Program-made: the position numbers and the translations under genes | The notes under the pieces: generated by a model | Seen by the model: the letters and a program-made list of their open reading frames with translations, nothing else | Told to the model about the DNA's origin: nothing | Database searches by the model: none | Origin: Poa pratensis | Taxonomy: Eukaryota; Streptophyta; Magnoliopsida; Poales; Poaceae | Length of the DNA: 64,000 nt | Direction: 5' to 3' | NCBI GenBank assembly: GCA_947311845.1 | Contig: CAMZMU010000060.1 | Coordinates: 1,010,357-1,074,356 of the forward strand | Part shown: piece after piece, positions 34,039-46,168 of the stretch | Layout: each line of letters begins with the position of its first letter | Numbering within the stretch: position 1 is the stretch's first letter

Positions 34039-34366
34039 CCTGCCAGCTCCATGCCAACTTCGTCGATCGGAACACCTTCCGCGGCTACGTCCTGGCCACA
34101 GAAGGCTAATCTGGCGGCAGCGGCAGCACCGTCCAGTTCATCTGCCGAGAGGTGCGGTTAGAACCTAGGGTCGAGTGGGTGAGGTTCCTGTCGAACCTAA
34201 TCATTCGCGGATCGACCCTGTACCCTAGTGGTACCAAAATTGAGGTTCGGTCCACCGGGTGACCGGGCCGCACCGGACCCATCCCATCTTTAGCTCCGGA
34301 GCATGGTTTTAATTTATATATGCGCACGCTACAACAATCAGGAAGTTTGTTTGTGTTTGACGGCAG

Positions 34367-35825
34367 TGGCGATGGCAGAGCGTGGTTCTCGGATGCTGCT
34401 TTCTAGTGGTCCTCCTCATCACTCGCTTCTTCGTAAAGCTCTTTAATAATTCTCTTTCCTTTAAGAATTAAGATAACTAAATGAACTTAACTTCCTCTAC
34501 AACTACAAGGTTGTAATTTTGATCCTTTTTCTACAGAGCAAGAGGCGGCCAAAGTTCTTCTGGGTGTCGGCCGCGGCGCCGCTGGCATCGGTCATCATTG
34601 GAAGCGTCCTGGTGTATGTCATCCATGGACAAAACCATGGCATCCAAGTGGTAAACTCGTCTATCCATGAAGTAGTTAAGATCCCATGATGTGGCTGCTT
34701 TCATCTGTAACAATTATGTATTTTATTTTTTCTCCTTACGTACCTCCAGATTGGTAATCTCAAGAAGGGCATAAACCCGTCGTCGGCCAAGAGCCTGATC
34801 CTGTCGCCGCCCCACATGATGGTCGCGCTCAAGACAGGCATCATCACCGGCCTCATCGGGCTTGCGGTAAGCCGCCGTCGCCTCCTACCACATATTGCAG
34901 CTGCTTGAGCAGTTGATGAGATCACCACATTTAAAAAAGAGATCGGTAGTACTTATAGAGCAGTGTGCATGCAGGAAGGGATCGCCGTGGGGCGGAGCTT
35001 CGCCATGTCCAAGAACTACCACGTGGACGGCAACAAGGAGATGATCTCCTTCGGGCTGATGAACATCATCGGGTCCTGCACCTCCTGCTACCTCACCGCC
35101 GGCCCGTTCTCGCGCTCCGCCGTGAACGTCAACGCCGGCTGCAAGACGGCCATGTCCAACGCCGTCATGGCGGTGGCGGTGGCCGTCACGCTCCTCTTCC
35201 TGACGCCACTCTTCCACTACACCCCACTGGTGGTGCTGTCGGCCATCATCGTGTCGGCGATGCTGGGCGTCATCGACTTCCCGGCCGCCGCGCGGCTCTG
35301 GAAGGTGGACAAGCTCGACTTCTGCGTCTGCCTCGGCGCCTACCTGGGCATCGTCATGGGCGACATCGAGATTGGGCTCTCCATCGCAGTACGTCCACGC
35401 TATAGTCACAATTAATGAAATGATGCTGCAGCTGCACTCGTGAGAATTAATCAGAAATGAAAGATGTGATTTCAGGTTGGGATATCGGTTCTCCGGATCC
35501 TGCTCTTCGTGGCGCGGCCCAGGACCACGGTGCTCGGGAACATGCCCAACTCGACCATCTTCAGAAGGATGGACCAGTACGCCATGGCGGAGACCGTTCC
35601 TGGCGTGCTCGTGCTGCACGTCGACTCGCCTATCTACTTCGCCAATGCCAGCTACCTGCGAGAGAGGTGAAGAGTAAGATCAGGAACAAAAAACGAAAAC
35701 ATGCTTGCTTTGGTGTCTGAACCTCAGATTTTTCTATAGGATCTCGCGGTGGATCGACCAAGAGGAGGACCGGATCAAGGCCGCCGGTGAGGAGAGCCTG
35801 CAGTGCGTCGTCCTGGACATGGGTG
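34367..35825 (+). CDS. SULTR3-like: Sulfate transporter exons 3-8
   Basis: Six exons are closely spaced (introns 73-108 bp) and appear intact: 34367-34432 (WRWQSVVLGCC...ITRFF), 34537-34650 (SKRRPKFFWVSAAAPLASVI), 34750-34866, 34975-35388, 35476-35666 and 35740-35825 (ISRWIDQEEDRIKAAGEE). The last donor GGGTG|GTGAGT at 35826 leads into a truncated LINE-like sequence and element A. Therefore the remaining STAS exon(s) either lie beyond 64000 or are lost. Confidence 0.9.
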
Positions 35826-36610
35826 GTGAGTTGCTCTCGCACAGAGTCTTAAACAATATCGTCTTTTTTTTTTTGAAGATAATACAATTCTCATTGATAA
35901 ATAAAAGACAGATCTGGAGAAGACAGATCTGGAGAGATAGGATAAACCTATGTGACAAACCAAAGCCTATTGCTATTCTTTGACACCACCGTAGCAGCCG
36001 CCAAAGAAAAAAGAGACAGATCGTCTCTTCACCTGAGTTCGACGCGGCTCCATCGCTGATCATCAGGTTTTTGGACATCCAAATTAGTTTGCCATAGGAC
36101 AAACCATTGCCGTCTGATAGACTGAGGCAGCACGACCCCGGACACGCCATCGAACTTCAGCACTGACACCCCCGCACGACGACGTCGACGTAGTGAACCA
36201 GAACCGTCAGCCTCTAACCACGCACTCAGCACAAGGTGCACCATCTTCCAGCTATCATTAGTGCAGACCACTATCTGCACGTACTCCTGGACGAATCCTC
36301 TCTGCTCCACCATCGCGTCGGAGACAACGCCGCAGCAAAGGGGACAGAACAGGAGGAAAACCCATCTGATGGAGTCGCCGCCGCCGCCTCGCCGACACCA
36401 TCCATGAAGCCTACAACCACCAATCTGAAAGATCGGCAAGCACACAGTGCCACCAACTCCGAGACGCCGCCATGAAGGACAACACCGGTGTGGGAGTGAA
36501 GTTGAGGCAGATTTATTTGCCCGGTCGCCGCTCCCACCACCCCAACAGCGAACCACAGCAGAAAAAGCCTAACCCTACCTACTATGCGGAGAACCGAGGT
36601 CCCCCTCCCT
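35826..36610 (-). mobile_element. Probable 5'-truncated LINE-like element, minus strand
   Basis: A T-run at about 35863-35873 preceded on the minus strand by TTTATTTATCAATGAGAATT resembles the 3' end and poly-A tail of grass LINEs. The remaining sequence to 36610 is GC-rich with no intact domain. It lies in transporter intron 8. I could not define a target duplication. Confidence 0.4.
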
Positions 36611-37671
36611 TGATGAGGTTAGGACCTCAAGGGGTGCCCGATCTTCACCGATTAACGGAGGATGTGGATGAACACACGAAAGGACATGAAGAACACGAAG
36701 AACACCAAGAACACAAGAAGACAAACAAGATACAAGGACACGTTTCCCTCACCGGTCGGTCCAACCCGGTCCAATAGAATCACCCAAAGGGAGAGATTGG
36801 CAAGTAGTAGATACAAGGAGAGGTCTTGAGGGGTTGTTTCTCCAAACGGTCAACGCAACCGATCCAAATAGAGTCACCCGAAGATGAAAGATTGGTAAGT
36901 AGTCACAACTACGAGTAGAGGTCTTGAATCCACAAGAGGGATCTTCTCCACAAGAGGAGGCCTTGAATCCACAAGGGGGGGCAACACCACAAGGGGTGGG
37001 TAAGGAGCCTATGCTCAACTCTCTCTCATCATAGACTCTCCCTTCTAAAAGTGGAGGGGTACGCCTATATATAGTCTAGACCCAAAGGGGTAGGTGGGAA
37101 AGGGATACAGGGGCTTCAGCCCGTTGACTGCACGCAGGCAGCGGTAGTACCGCTGGGTGCTGGCGGTAGTACCGCCCCTGGCAAGGTGGCGGTAGTACCA
37201 CTGCTCCAGCGGTAGTACCGTTGTACTCGCTCGAATATACTTGAAGCTCTTCTCCAGCGGTAGTACGTGGTCGGTACCGGTCAAGTACCGTTGGCAGTCC
37301 AGAGAGCATTTGGCGTGGTGCGGTAGTAGTGGCGGTACTTGTAGCGGTAGTACCTCTCCTGGGACTCGACTGTAGTACCGCTCGACAGGGCGGTAGTACC
37401 GCTGCTGAAGCTACGGCTCTTCTTCCTTCTCCTCTTCCATGCCTCCGTCTTGTCGAGCTTGGTTCCTCTTACACCTTGTCCATCTTCCCGTGGTCTTGTA
37501 CCCGTGGTGACACACCTAGTAATGCAATGGGAACAATGGTCAAGTAGTATAACATCCAATGGTGACATATAGTGAATCACATAGTGGAAGGAGTTCACCT
37601 TTGAGATCCATTGTGATTTGTGATGTATTGGAGTGCTTGACATGGTGATGGGCGTGGGTTGCACTACATCA
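36611..37671 (-). repeat. 3' LTR of element A, 1061 bp
   Basis: Plus-strand ends are TGATGAGGTTAGG and GGTTGCACTACATCA. It aligns with 42431-43455. It has a minus-strand TATA box (CTATATATAG, 37065-37074) and an array of GCGGTA(C/G)TACCGC dyads at about 37137-37405. Confidence 0.88.
37137..37405. repeat. Dyad array GCGGTA(C/G)TACCGC, element A 3' LTR
   Basis: Many spaced copies of a 13-bp inverted repeat, often with G, CA or T flanking; for example GGCGGTAGTACCGCCCC and GCGGTAGTACCGCT. Located upstream of the minus-strand TATA box. Confidence 0.9.
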
Positions 37672-40600
37672 TCTCCCCTCATTAAAAAGGGTCGTCCTCG
37701 ACTCTTGCTCTTCATCACCATGCAAAGGAGTTAGTTGTGTTGTCGAAGAATTGGAATTCGCCATGTCTACAAACACCAAAGACCAAGCAAACCATGTGTG
37801 TGCAAGAAAGAGGAGCATATCAACAATGACATGTCCATTCTTTGTCATAGCACCATTAGCACAACACAAGAATATGAAAAGATAGTGCAAGTGCAAGGTC
37901 AATGTGCAAGCAATCCAATGAGACATCTTCAAAATGTGAGAACACAAAAACTCCATGAAAATATAAGGATGCCATCTAGGTATCTCCTTTTGAACCATAG
38001 GATCATTATTGCACGCAAGGCATTGGAAAGAACAATTTGTCATCATCCTTGATGCAACAAGAGGAGAGTTTGGCAAAAACACACAATGAAGAATGTCCAA
38101 AATATCATCATGATTGCAAACAAAACACATGAAAGAGCAAATTTTCAACATATTTGTTGCAACACCAAAGTGGTAGAAATCATTATACTCATGACAAGAC
38201 ATGCACAAAATGTCATTATGATTGCAAACAAGACATTGAAAAGAACAAGTGTTCATCATATTTGTGGCAACACATAAATCATCCATGCTAAAGATCAAGG
38301 CAACATTCTTGTCATAGGGGAGACCAAAATCATCAACATGATTGCAAACAAACCATAAGCAAGAGAAATTGTTCAACTTGTTTGATGCAAAACATGTGCA
38401 AAGTATTAGAGTTTGATTCAAACCACAACTCACATGTATGCTCTCAAGAACTTGTATTGTCAACTCATGCTCAATTGAGGTTGACATTATCATGCGGTTA
38501 CCGGCACACACAAGACACCATATGAAGAAATTATGTGCACGGTATATGAACACATCATCCATCATGAAGTGTCTCTTCATTTGCACATCACCAACCACAC
38601 AAAAATCAATTGGAAAATATGGCATATGTGGATGGTCACTATGCAAAGTGAAGGATGGAACAAGGTCCATAAGATAAAACAAAACATCTCCAAAATGTGA
38701 GAAAGCTATGGGGGCAATCTCATTATCAAGCATTTCAACATTAGTGCAAGCAACACATGTGAAAGAGAAATTGTTCAACATGTTGCATGCCACAATGGGA
38801 GAAAAATGGAAACATTCATACAAGGCATGCTCATGGCAAAATCATCACAAATAGGTAATTCCACATGATCAACATTGGAAGTATCTCATGGGAATAAGAA
38901 CGAACCATATGTGACATCAATAGAATCATCCATAGCATGCAAGCAATCATAGTTCATCATGTCTACTAGAGGGAACATGGTCACATCAACACCCATACCT
39001 TTGTAGTCCCGCTCATGTGAAGTAGGTGTTGAACTAATAGGGGCCTTCATGTAGCCGACTTGTTCATCATGAAGTATACATGGGGTGGCATCATCATCAT
39101 CCTCCATGTACATCCTCTCCATTGGAGGCACCGTCACGTCAAGTAGTGTTGTCTCATCATCTATAGAACCTAGCACACAATGAGAGAACACACTAGAGGA
39201 GAATGGTAAGTTGTTTGAATTCGAAATGCCCTCACAAGACCTATCAACTATCTCTCTCTCAACTCAAGTGGTGTATCACTCATTCCCTCAAAGTGAAAGC
39301 ACTCAAACTCAAATATGGTGGAGGCACTCAACTCACTCTCACTCTCACTCAAGTGGGCTAAGTGGCTCTCATTCTCACATGGGATTGGTACCATCTCATA
39401 ATTCAAACTCATGAGGGTAGGCTCAATTTTCTCAACTCCAAACGCCTCCAAGGTTGAAGGGAAACTCTCATGCTCAATCTCCTCAACCATCTCGCCTCCA
39501 AAGGTCAATGCCATAGTGTAGGCATCATCACTCGACTCCTTTGCCGAAGGGAACATCCCATGCTCGGCATCTTCACTTGGCGCATCAACCAAAGTGATAG
39601 CATCATCCATGCTCGCCTCCGTGGTCAAAGGGAAAATCCCATGCTCGACCGTCTTCTCGCCATCTTGGTCACTAAGTTGGCAATCCCACATCATGTGACC
39701 TTGGCCATTGCATATTGGGCACAAGAGATTGGGACATTCTCGTGGATCATGGTCTTGGCCTTGGCAATTGTCGCATATGAGGTCTTCATCTTGCCATATA
39801 GGGGCCATTGTGGTGGTGGCACTTGGTGTAGATACCATATGAAGAGAAGTGCTTGAGAATGGCGCCAATGTTATGGTTGCACTTGAATAAGACACCATAG
39901 AGTGTGTGCTCGTCGCCATCTTGGATGTAGATGTTCTTGACTTCTCCTCATGTCGACGTTGACGCTCTTGAGTGGAGGGGTGTCGTCGAAAGTCATTTGG
40001 ATGTTTCTCCTCATGTTGACGTCGGGTGCTTGTTGCCTTGGCGATCTTTCCTTAGAGCTTCCACTAGAGCTTGGTGACATGTGCCGAAGCTTGGCAAGTG
40101 TGTCGATGTCGGCTTCAAGCTTGTTCATGTCATGAGGCTTTGTAGCATGGCTCTTGTGGCGTCTTCTTGATCTTGATGAAGAGTGTAGACGCTTGGCAAG
40201 CTTGTCGATGGCGCTCGTGAGGTTCTTGAATGCTCGATTAGTGTCGCCGAACTTGTCCAAGTGTGCATCCACCTTGTTCACTTGGTCATCTCTCATGTTG
40301 GCATCGTTCTTGTGGCGCCTTGATGAGCTAGATGGGTCTTGACTTGGCTTGGCCTTGTCAATGCACTTCTTGGGGCGCCGTCATGTTGTCGATGTAGAAT
40401 GTCGAAGCTTGGTGCTCTTGGTGATGTCCTTGTCATGGCGTCGTCGAGAAGGTGATGAAGCTTCATAGGATGGACTCATGGTGGTCTTCTTGTTGTTCCA
40501 TCTTGAGCTTGAACCATAGTAGGTTGTGCCATGACGCTTGGTGGTGCCGCTCTTGAACATGGTGGTGATGGGGTTCTTCTCCTCTTGCATGTTGTCGAAG

Positions 40601-41067
40601 GTGTAGTCGATGTCGTTGCACATGCTAGAAGAGTGGTAGTCATAGACGTTCTCCACCATGTCATCGGAGTTGTAGTCGTAGTAGTGGCACTCCACCATGT
40701 CGTTGTAGCCGAAGTCGGTACCATATGTTGAGCCATATGAGGAGATTTGCACCGCATTGTCATTGGAGCTTGTGTAGTCGGAGTCGTGGTACCGCTCCTT
40801 GTCTTTGATGCTTGAGTAGTCGGAGTCGATACCATATGAGGAAGGTTGGTCGAAGTCGTGGTACCGCTCCATGTCGTGGACACTTGTGTAGTCGGAGTCG
40901 GAGTAGTGGTAGCGGAAGTCTTGGTGATGCTCCATCATGTCATGGGGCTCATTATCGGTGTAGAAGTCCCCCATGTCCTCAATGCATGAGGCATCATAGT
41001 CCATGGGACTCATCGTGTACACAACATCATCTTTGCCTCCATAGTTGGATTCGCTCTCCCTAGATAT
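37672..41067 (-). pseudogene. Element A protein, zinc-knuckle/Cys-rich type, broken
   Basis: Minus-strand pieces are 41022-40381 (Asp/Tyr/His-rich N terminus), 40296-39871 (basic, DKLAKRLHSSSRSRRRHK), 39919-39248 (two knuckles CDNCQGQDHDPREC and CPICNGQGHMMWDC, then HGIFPL and HGMFPS repeats), 39191-38886, and 38823-37672 (Cys-rich repeats, ending EEQESRTTLFNE). Homologous in order to the B protein at 51540-54973. The expected start codon at 41067-41065 reads ATA instead of ATG, and several frameshifts break the frame. Confidence 0.8.
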
Positions 41068-42416
41068 GTTAACTCACAAGACAAGTGTATATGTGGAGTG
41101 GAAGGAAACTAGAGCACAACCTGTCACCTTTGTAGATAGTATTGGACGTCGTGGACAACCAAAGGGAACGATCACAAAGTAAAGTGCTTGTGTTCAAGTA
41201 TCCAAAGCAAACTGCAAAACACACACGGCTTAAAAGTGGATAAGGAGGTATGGTAGGCGGAAAGCAAATTGAACCAACCGGAAACCAAGATATCTTTAAA
41301 GCAAGTAGAGAACCACGATGATCACAAAGCAACAACAAGTCAATCTTAAAGATAGGAATGTAGCTCAAGGAAACACACACAAGGATAGATAAATGAGACT
41401 CATGCAACCAAGGAGTGAGCTAAAGAACCATATGATCCTAGGAGAGCCACTAGCTCGATTGCAATTTATTAGGTGGGCTACAAGATTTGCACAAAATGTA
41501 CCACCTACAAGATGTTCATTGAGCTTGCGCGCTTCCTACAAGAGATATGGCAAGTGGTGTTTCTTCTTTTCTTTTCTTTTTCTCGTTTTGGCTCTTTTTG
41601 CTTCTTGTCTCTTTCTCTTTTCAAACTCTTTTCTCACCAACTTTGTGCCAACAAGATATTATATCAACTAGCGCATGCAAGTTTGCTCGGAAACTACACG
41701 GTGGAAATATGCAAAGCCCAAGCAATCATCAAGAGCTAGCCTCAATAGGACATGGTAATCGCAAAGATATAGTGTGGCTCACAAAGGAATGGCAAGGGGT
41801 AGAAGACTCGAGATGTTTATACCTTTCGTCGATGTTCTTCACCCTTTGTTGTAGAAGCTTCGTGCTTGCCCACAGATTTTGGTGGTGGTGGATGATGGAT
41901 CAGCCGCAATGGTGAAGTAGAGATTATCCGTAGCTTCGAAACGAGCCAAAGAACACCAAAAACGGAGTCCAAATGCGAAAGATATGGCCAAAACCGTAGT
42001 GCCGAAATGTTGTTTATGTGTGTATTCCAGGCAGGGCGGTAGTGCTGCTAGGGGGGCGGTAGTACCGCTGTACCCAGATTCCGGTAGAACCGCTTGGCCC
42101 AGAGGTAGTACCGCCAGCTGCGGGGATCCAGATCTGAACTCGAGACGAAAATTTCACGATTTGGGGCAGAAAAACTTGACTAAAAACAGCAAATCGGAGG
42201 GCCAAATGATGGAATTAGGCTATGGGAACGCAAAGGATGTAGATCAACAAGTTTAGCAATAGATCTATGGATCAAAACCTGCCAAAACGCACAAGATTCA
42301 CCGAATCGAACAAAAGCAAATTGGGGCTATTTTTGTGGAAATTTTCGAATTTCTCAAAATCAAAGAAAATTTTGGGGGATTTGTGGGGAAACAAAGTCAA
42401 ATCCATGGCAACCTTT

Positions 42417-42428
42417 GCTCTGAAACCA
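42417..42428 (-). promoter_or_regulatory. Primer-binding site of element A (minus TGGTTTCAGAGC)
   Basis: Matches the initiator-Met primer site with one change from TGGTATCAGAGC, adjacent to the 5' LTR. Confidence 0.75.
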
Positions 42429-42430
42429 TA

Positions 42431-43455
42431 TGATGAGGTTAGGACCTCAAGGGGTGCCCGATCTTCACGGATTGACGGCAGATGTGGATGAACACACGCA
42501 AGGACACGAAGAACGCGAAGAACACCAAGAACACAAGAACACAAACACGATACAAGGACACGTTTCCCTCACTGGTCGGTCCAAGCCGGTCCAATAGAAT
42601 CACCCAAAGGGAGAGATTGGCAAGTAGTAGATACAAGGAGAGGTCTTGAGGGTTGTTTCTCCAAACGGTCAACCCAACCGATCCAAATAGAGTCACCCGA
42701 AGATGAAAGATTGGCAAGTAGTCACAACTACAAGTAGAGATCTTGAATCCACAAGAGGGATCTTCTCCACAAGAGGAGGCCTTGAATCCACAAGGAGAGG
42801 CAACACCACAAGGGGTGGGTAAGGAGCCTATGCTCAACTTTCTTTCATCATAGACTCTCCCTTCTAAAAGTGGAGGGGTACGCCTATATATAGTCTAGAC
42901 CCAAAAGGGGTAGGTGGGAAAGGGATACAGGGGCTTCAGCCCATTGACTGCACGCAGGCAGCGGTAGTACTGCTGGGTGCTGGCGGTAGTACCGCCCCTG
43001 GCAAGGTGGCGGTAGTACCGCTGCTCCAGCGGTAGTACCGTTGTACTCGCTCAAATATACTTGAAGCTCTTCTCCAGCGGTAGTATGTGGTCGGTACCGG
43101 TCAAGTACCGTTGGCAGTCCAGAGAGTATTTGGCGCGGTGCGGTAGTAGTGGCGGTACTTGTAGCGGTAGTACCGCTCCTGGGACTCGGCGGTAGTACCG
43201 CTAGACAGGGCGGTAGTACCGCTGTTGAAGCTGCGGCTCTTCTTCCTTCTCCTCTTCCACGCCTCCGTCTTGTCGAGCTTGGTTCCTCTTGCACCTTGTC
43301 CATCTTCCCGTGGTCTTGTACCCGTGGTGACACACCTAGTAATGCAATGGGAACAATGGTCAAGTAGTATAACATCCAATGGTGACATATAGTGAATCAC
43401 ATAGTGGAAGGAGTTCACCTTTGAGGTCCATTGTGACTTGTGATGTATTGGAGTG
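42431..43455 (-). repeat. 5' LTR of element A, truncated
   Basis: It aligns with 36611 onward up to GTATTGGAGTG, where element D is inserted; the last 30-odd bases seen at 37640-37671 are missing. TATA is at 42884-42893 and the dyad array at about 42957-43222. Confidence 0.88.
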
Positions 43456-44396
43456 TGTCGTGTCTCGAAAGATGGACACCGAGGATAAAGGATACCCCTT
43501 TTTAGGTTCGGTATGGGGCGCAAAGGAGGCTGAGAATCGTCTCTCGGGTCAGATCCGATCAAGCTCTCCTCTCCACGATCGAAGCAAGCAACCAAAGGGA
43601 CACAAGGAGCTACCCAGGTTCAGGCCACCCGGAGGCTAAAAGCCCTACTCCTGCATGTCTGCATTGATGAGTTCTTCATGGTGTAGCTTACAATGGAGGC
43701 TTCCGGGTGAGGTACCCGGAAGGGTTTTGGCTCGAGGTAGACGAAGGACAGATCCTGACCCGGAGGAGATCACCTTCCTTCTCTAGCCTCTCAGCCCTAG
43801 TCTAGCTTGGCCTTCTTCCAACTTGTTGCTTGTGACTTGTTTCTTCTCTTGTCCTTCTGTCCCTCTCCTCCGTGCCTTGGTCCTCCTTTTACAGGCCAAG
43901 GGGATACCACATGGTCACGTGAGGAGTGAGGGATGAGGAGGAGACGTGGCCTCTCCTCCTCCAAGTGTCTCCTTTGGGGTAGGTGGGAGCGTCCTCCTTT
44001 GGGGATAGAGGGGTGGACAAAGGCTGACAACACCACGGGCCACGCTCCCGGCCCACGCCTCCGTCGCCTTGCTTCCCAAGTCTTCTGAGGTCTTCTAGCG
44101 TGCGCTGGAGTGCTTATCCATAGTCGTTCGGAGGTGCACCCGAGAGGGAGCCCGGCCTCCTGCCGGGGACTCGGGCTCTCGGGGGCTTCGTTGTCTTCCC
44201 GGGTAGTTAGGGGACCCGGCAGGCCCCCAGGACCGGAGTTCTTAGTCGATGTAGCTCTTGGGCGTTGCTCGTGAGGTTGTTGGGCGGACCCGCCAACCTG
44301 TCTTATGTCTTGACCTTGTCCATCTTCATCCTGGGCCCGCGTGCGGCGGACCCACTTTGACAGCATTAGGGGAACCCCATGTTCCACTGTTGCGAC
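43456..44396 (+). repeat. Probable 5' LTR of element D, 941 bp
   Basis: Ends TGTCG...GCGACA are inverted. The left edge is fixed by the break in element A. The right edge is inferred, because the second LTR is outside the window and I cannot match the following bases to a tRNA with confidence. Confidence 0.55.
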
Positions 44397-44839
44397 AGTA
44401 GCCCCCGGGCATGGTCCCGGCGGCTCTTGCTCCAGCTGCCGGGGCTATGACCTAAAAATAGGTCAAAGTGGGTCCCTGGCATCTGGTCTTCCTTGCTCTG
44501 TCAGGGACTCGCCAAGGTGATGTAGGGACGAGCCCCCGGGTCTTCTTGACTGGGCCGCAACGAATGTTGCGGTTCACGCGGGCTTCGTGCTCATCTTGGA
44601 TTCTAATGGGCAAAACGCGCCGAAAGTGGCACGTCTCCTTGATCCCCGCGTCAGTCGGAGTAATGGGGCCGCGACACGACGCGTGGAATGCCTCTTAAGC
44701 TTCAACTTCGGGGACTATTGTCGTTACTCCTTCATTTTGCCGAAATTCCCCAACTTGCCGCCTCCAATTTCGTCCTTCTTCCTTACTCTGCACTGCCACC
44801 TCCTCCATTCACCGCCTTCGAAGCTCTCCCTCTGCCCCG

Positions 44840-46168
44840 ATGGCGCGAGTGAAGCTCACGACACCGAGGAAGAAACTAGCCGGGGCCTCATTGATCAGGA
44901 GGCAGCAGTCTCCCAGGTCTGAGAGGGCGTGGCGGAGATCGGCGCTCAGCGCCGAACAGGCCGAGCTTCGCAAGCAAAAGGCCCTATTCCCAAGCTACTA
45001 TGCTGACGACGCCGAGATGATGCGGAAGGCGGCACACTTTGGGGTGATGGAGTCTGACAGTGTGTCTGACGCCCCTGCTCGAGTGGCGTCGAAGATCTTT
45101 CCGCCCTCGGAAACCAGGACACCCACGCAGATCCCCATTATCGACAGCTTCATGCTGATGAGACTCATCCCACCTTTCTCGGATTTCTTCCTGGAGATCT
45201 TGCGCGTGTATGGGTTGAAACTTCTGCATCTGACCCTCGGCGCCATCCTGGACTTGACGGTACTCACCTATGCCTGCGAGGCGTTTGTAGGAGTGATGCC
45301 GTCTGTGGCCTTGTTCCGCCACTTCTTCTACCCCCGCATCGGAAAGGAAGGCTGGATGGGGGGCGGCATCACGTTCTGCTTCCGTCCGAAGATTAAGCTG
45401 GTCTACCCCCTCATGGAGACCAAGTCCAAGTGGGACGAATGGAGAGAGGGCTGGTTCCTGGTTGGGGTACCAGAAGCCCTCCCACATCTTGAGGAGCCAG
45501 TAGAGCGTCCGGTGAATCTGGAGACTTGGAGAAGCTTCAGTCAGCAGGATGCAGATTTTTCGGCCGCTGTGGCGTGTTTCGAACTGCTTCGCGAACAAGG
45601 AGTTACCGGGGCCGCCATTGTCGTCCACTTCCTTCGCAATCGCTTGGCGCCACTGCAGAGGAGACCGCACCCGGCCTAGAATTTCCAGGGCCCCGAGGAC
45701 CCATCCCGCTTGAGGAGTTCCAACATGGAGGAGGACCTTCTTCGGGACAATATGAGCGGGATCTTTACTCCGAGCGCCAAGTACAAGCTGCCGGCAGGAT
45801 TCCGACCCTTGTGCGACGACCCAGAGAAGGCCGAGATCCTGGCGTCAATGCCAGTGTGCAACGCCTTTGGAATCGTGGGTCGATCCGACCATGGGCCCAA
45901 ACCTCCCAGCTCGAAAACCCGCAAGGTTAAGGCCCCTTCCAGATCCGATGAGGAAGGAGAGTTCCGCGAATCCAAAGAGGAGGGCAAAGAAGAATCCGGA
46001 GAGGATTCTGCCGGCTCTGACAGCGACGAGGACGGCGATGGCGACGAGGCCGGCGCTAGCACAGATGGTGAAGACGATGACGATGATGACGACGCGGGGG
46101 AGAAAATTTCCTCCCAGCATCACGCTCCAGGGACCGCTGTGGTCCATGACCCGGGGACCATCATTCTG
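44840..46168 (+). pseudogene. Element D ORF, N-terminal part (Transposase_28-like)
   Basis: Starts MARVKLTTPRKKLAG. Residues about 95-230 contain IPIIDSFMLMRLIPPFSDFF, then VLTYACEAFVGVMPSVALF and GWMGGGITFCFRPK, the pattern of the Transposase_28 family. An in-frame TAG at 45677-45679 lies where a one-base change from TGG (Trp) would keep the frame; the same frame continues at 45680 through a stretch rich in Asp/Glu until element C interrupts it after TIIL. After C the frame resumes SPPVEVAGDEGD at 61398. The function of this domain is not established; it is probably gag-like. Confidence 0.75.
46164..46168. other. Target duplication TTCTG, left copy (element C)
   Basis: TTCTG precedes the LTR start TGATGTAG at 46169 and recurs at 61393-61397. 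Confidence 0.93.

Larger units (their letters stand above)
29954..34335. mobile_element. Composite insertion in transporter intron 2 with captured gene pieces
   Basis: The 21-mer TATATATGCGCACGCTACAA plus C flanks the segment at 29954-29974 and 34315-34335. Just inside are imperfect inverted sequences: 29993-30105 (with TGCTCCGG, GGTCCGGT, GGACCACCGAACCT, AGGGTCGATCCGC) and the reverse complement of about 34190-34310 (TGCTCCGG, GGTCCGGT, GGACCGAACCT, AGGGTCGATCCGC). Without the nested retrotransposon (30946-34038) the unit is about 1.25 kb and holds coding-like GC-rich fragments. The long direct repeats are unusual for a cut-and-paste element; a target duplication, or a pre-existing repeat, are both possible. 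Confidence 0.6.
27317..35825 (+). pseudogene. SULTR3-like: Group-3-type sulfate/proton transporter gene, broken by a MITE, last exon(s) absent
   Basis: Eight exons fit a plant SULTR: 27317-27680, 29388-29916 (with a MITE at 29629-29784), 34367-34432, 34537-34650, 34750-34866, 34975-35388, 35476-35666, 35740-35825, all with GT/AG introns in consistent phase. Motifs in order are LKETFFPNDPFR, IAGVTVASLAVPQGISYAKL, VYAVMGSSKDLAVG, GLQHFTTATDVVAVMR, AEGIAVGRSFAMSKNYHVDG, NVNAGCKTAMSN and the start of the cytoplasmic STAS domain (PGVLVLHVDSPIYFANASYL). These are plasma- or organelle-membrane anion symporters with about 10-12 helices. The MITE shifts the frame and adds a stop at 29678-29680, and the STAS C terminus is not found before element A. 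A functional product is unlikely unless the MITE is spliced out. Assignment to group 3 is from sequence feel, moderately sure. Confidence 0.88.
36611..43455 (-). mobile_element. Element A: non-autonomous Ty3/gypsy-type retrotransposon, 5' LTR truncated by D
   Basis: Minus orientation. The 3' LTR is 36611-37671, the primer site 42428-42417, and the 5' LTR starts at 42431 and is cut at 43455 by element D. Termini are TGATG...CATCA, as in B and C. The internal region encodes only a degraded version of the zinc-knuckle/Cys-rich protein found in B. There is no pol. The flank next to the 3' LTR is TCCCT (36606-36610); the matching duplication would lie beyond D. Confidence 0.85.

Noticed and set aside
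34885..35619. Minus-strand ORF of 244 aa over the transporter exons
   Set aside because: It is antisense to well-supported exons 5-7 with correct splice sites; His/Arg-rich composition is typical of a shadow frame in GC-rich coding DNA.
39470..39856. Plus-strand ORF of 128 aa
   Set aside because: Antisense to the zinc-knuckle part of the element A protein.
44984..45670. Minus-strand ORF of 228 aa
   Set aside because: Antisense to the Transposase_28-like frame of element D, which has family motifs.
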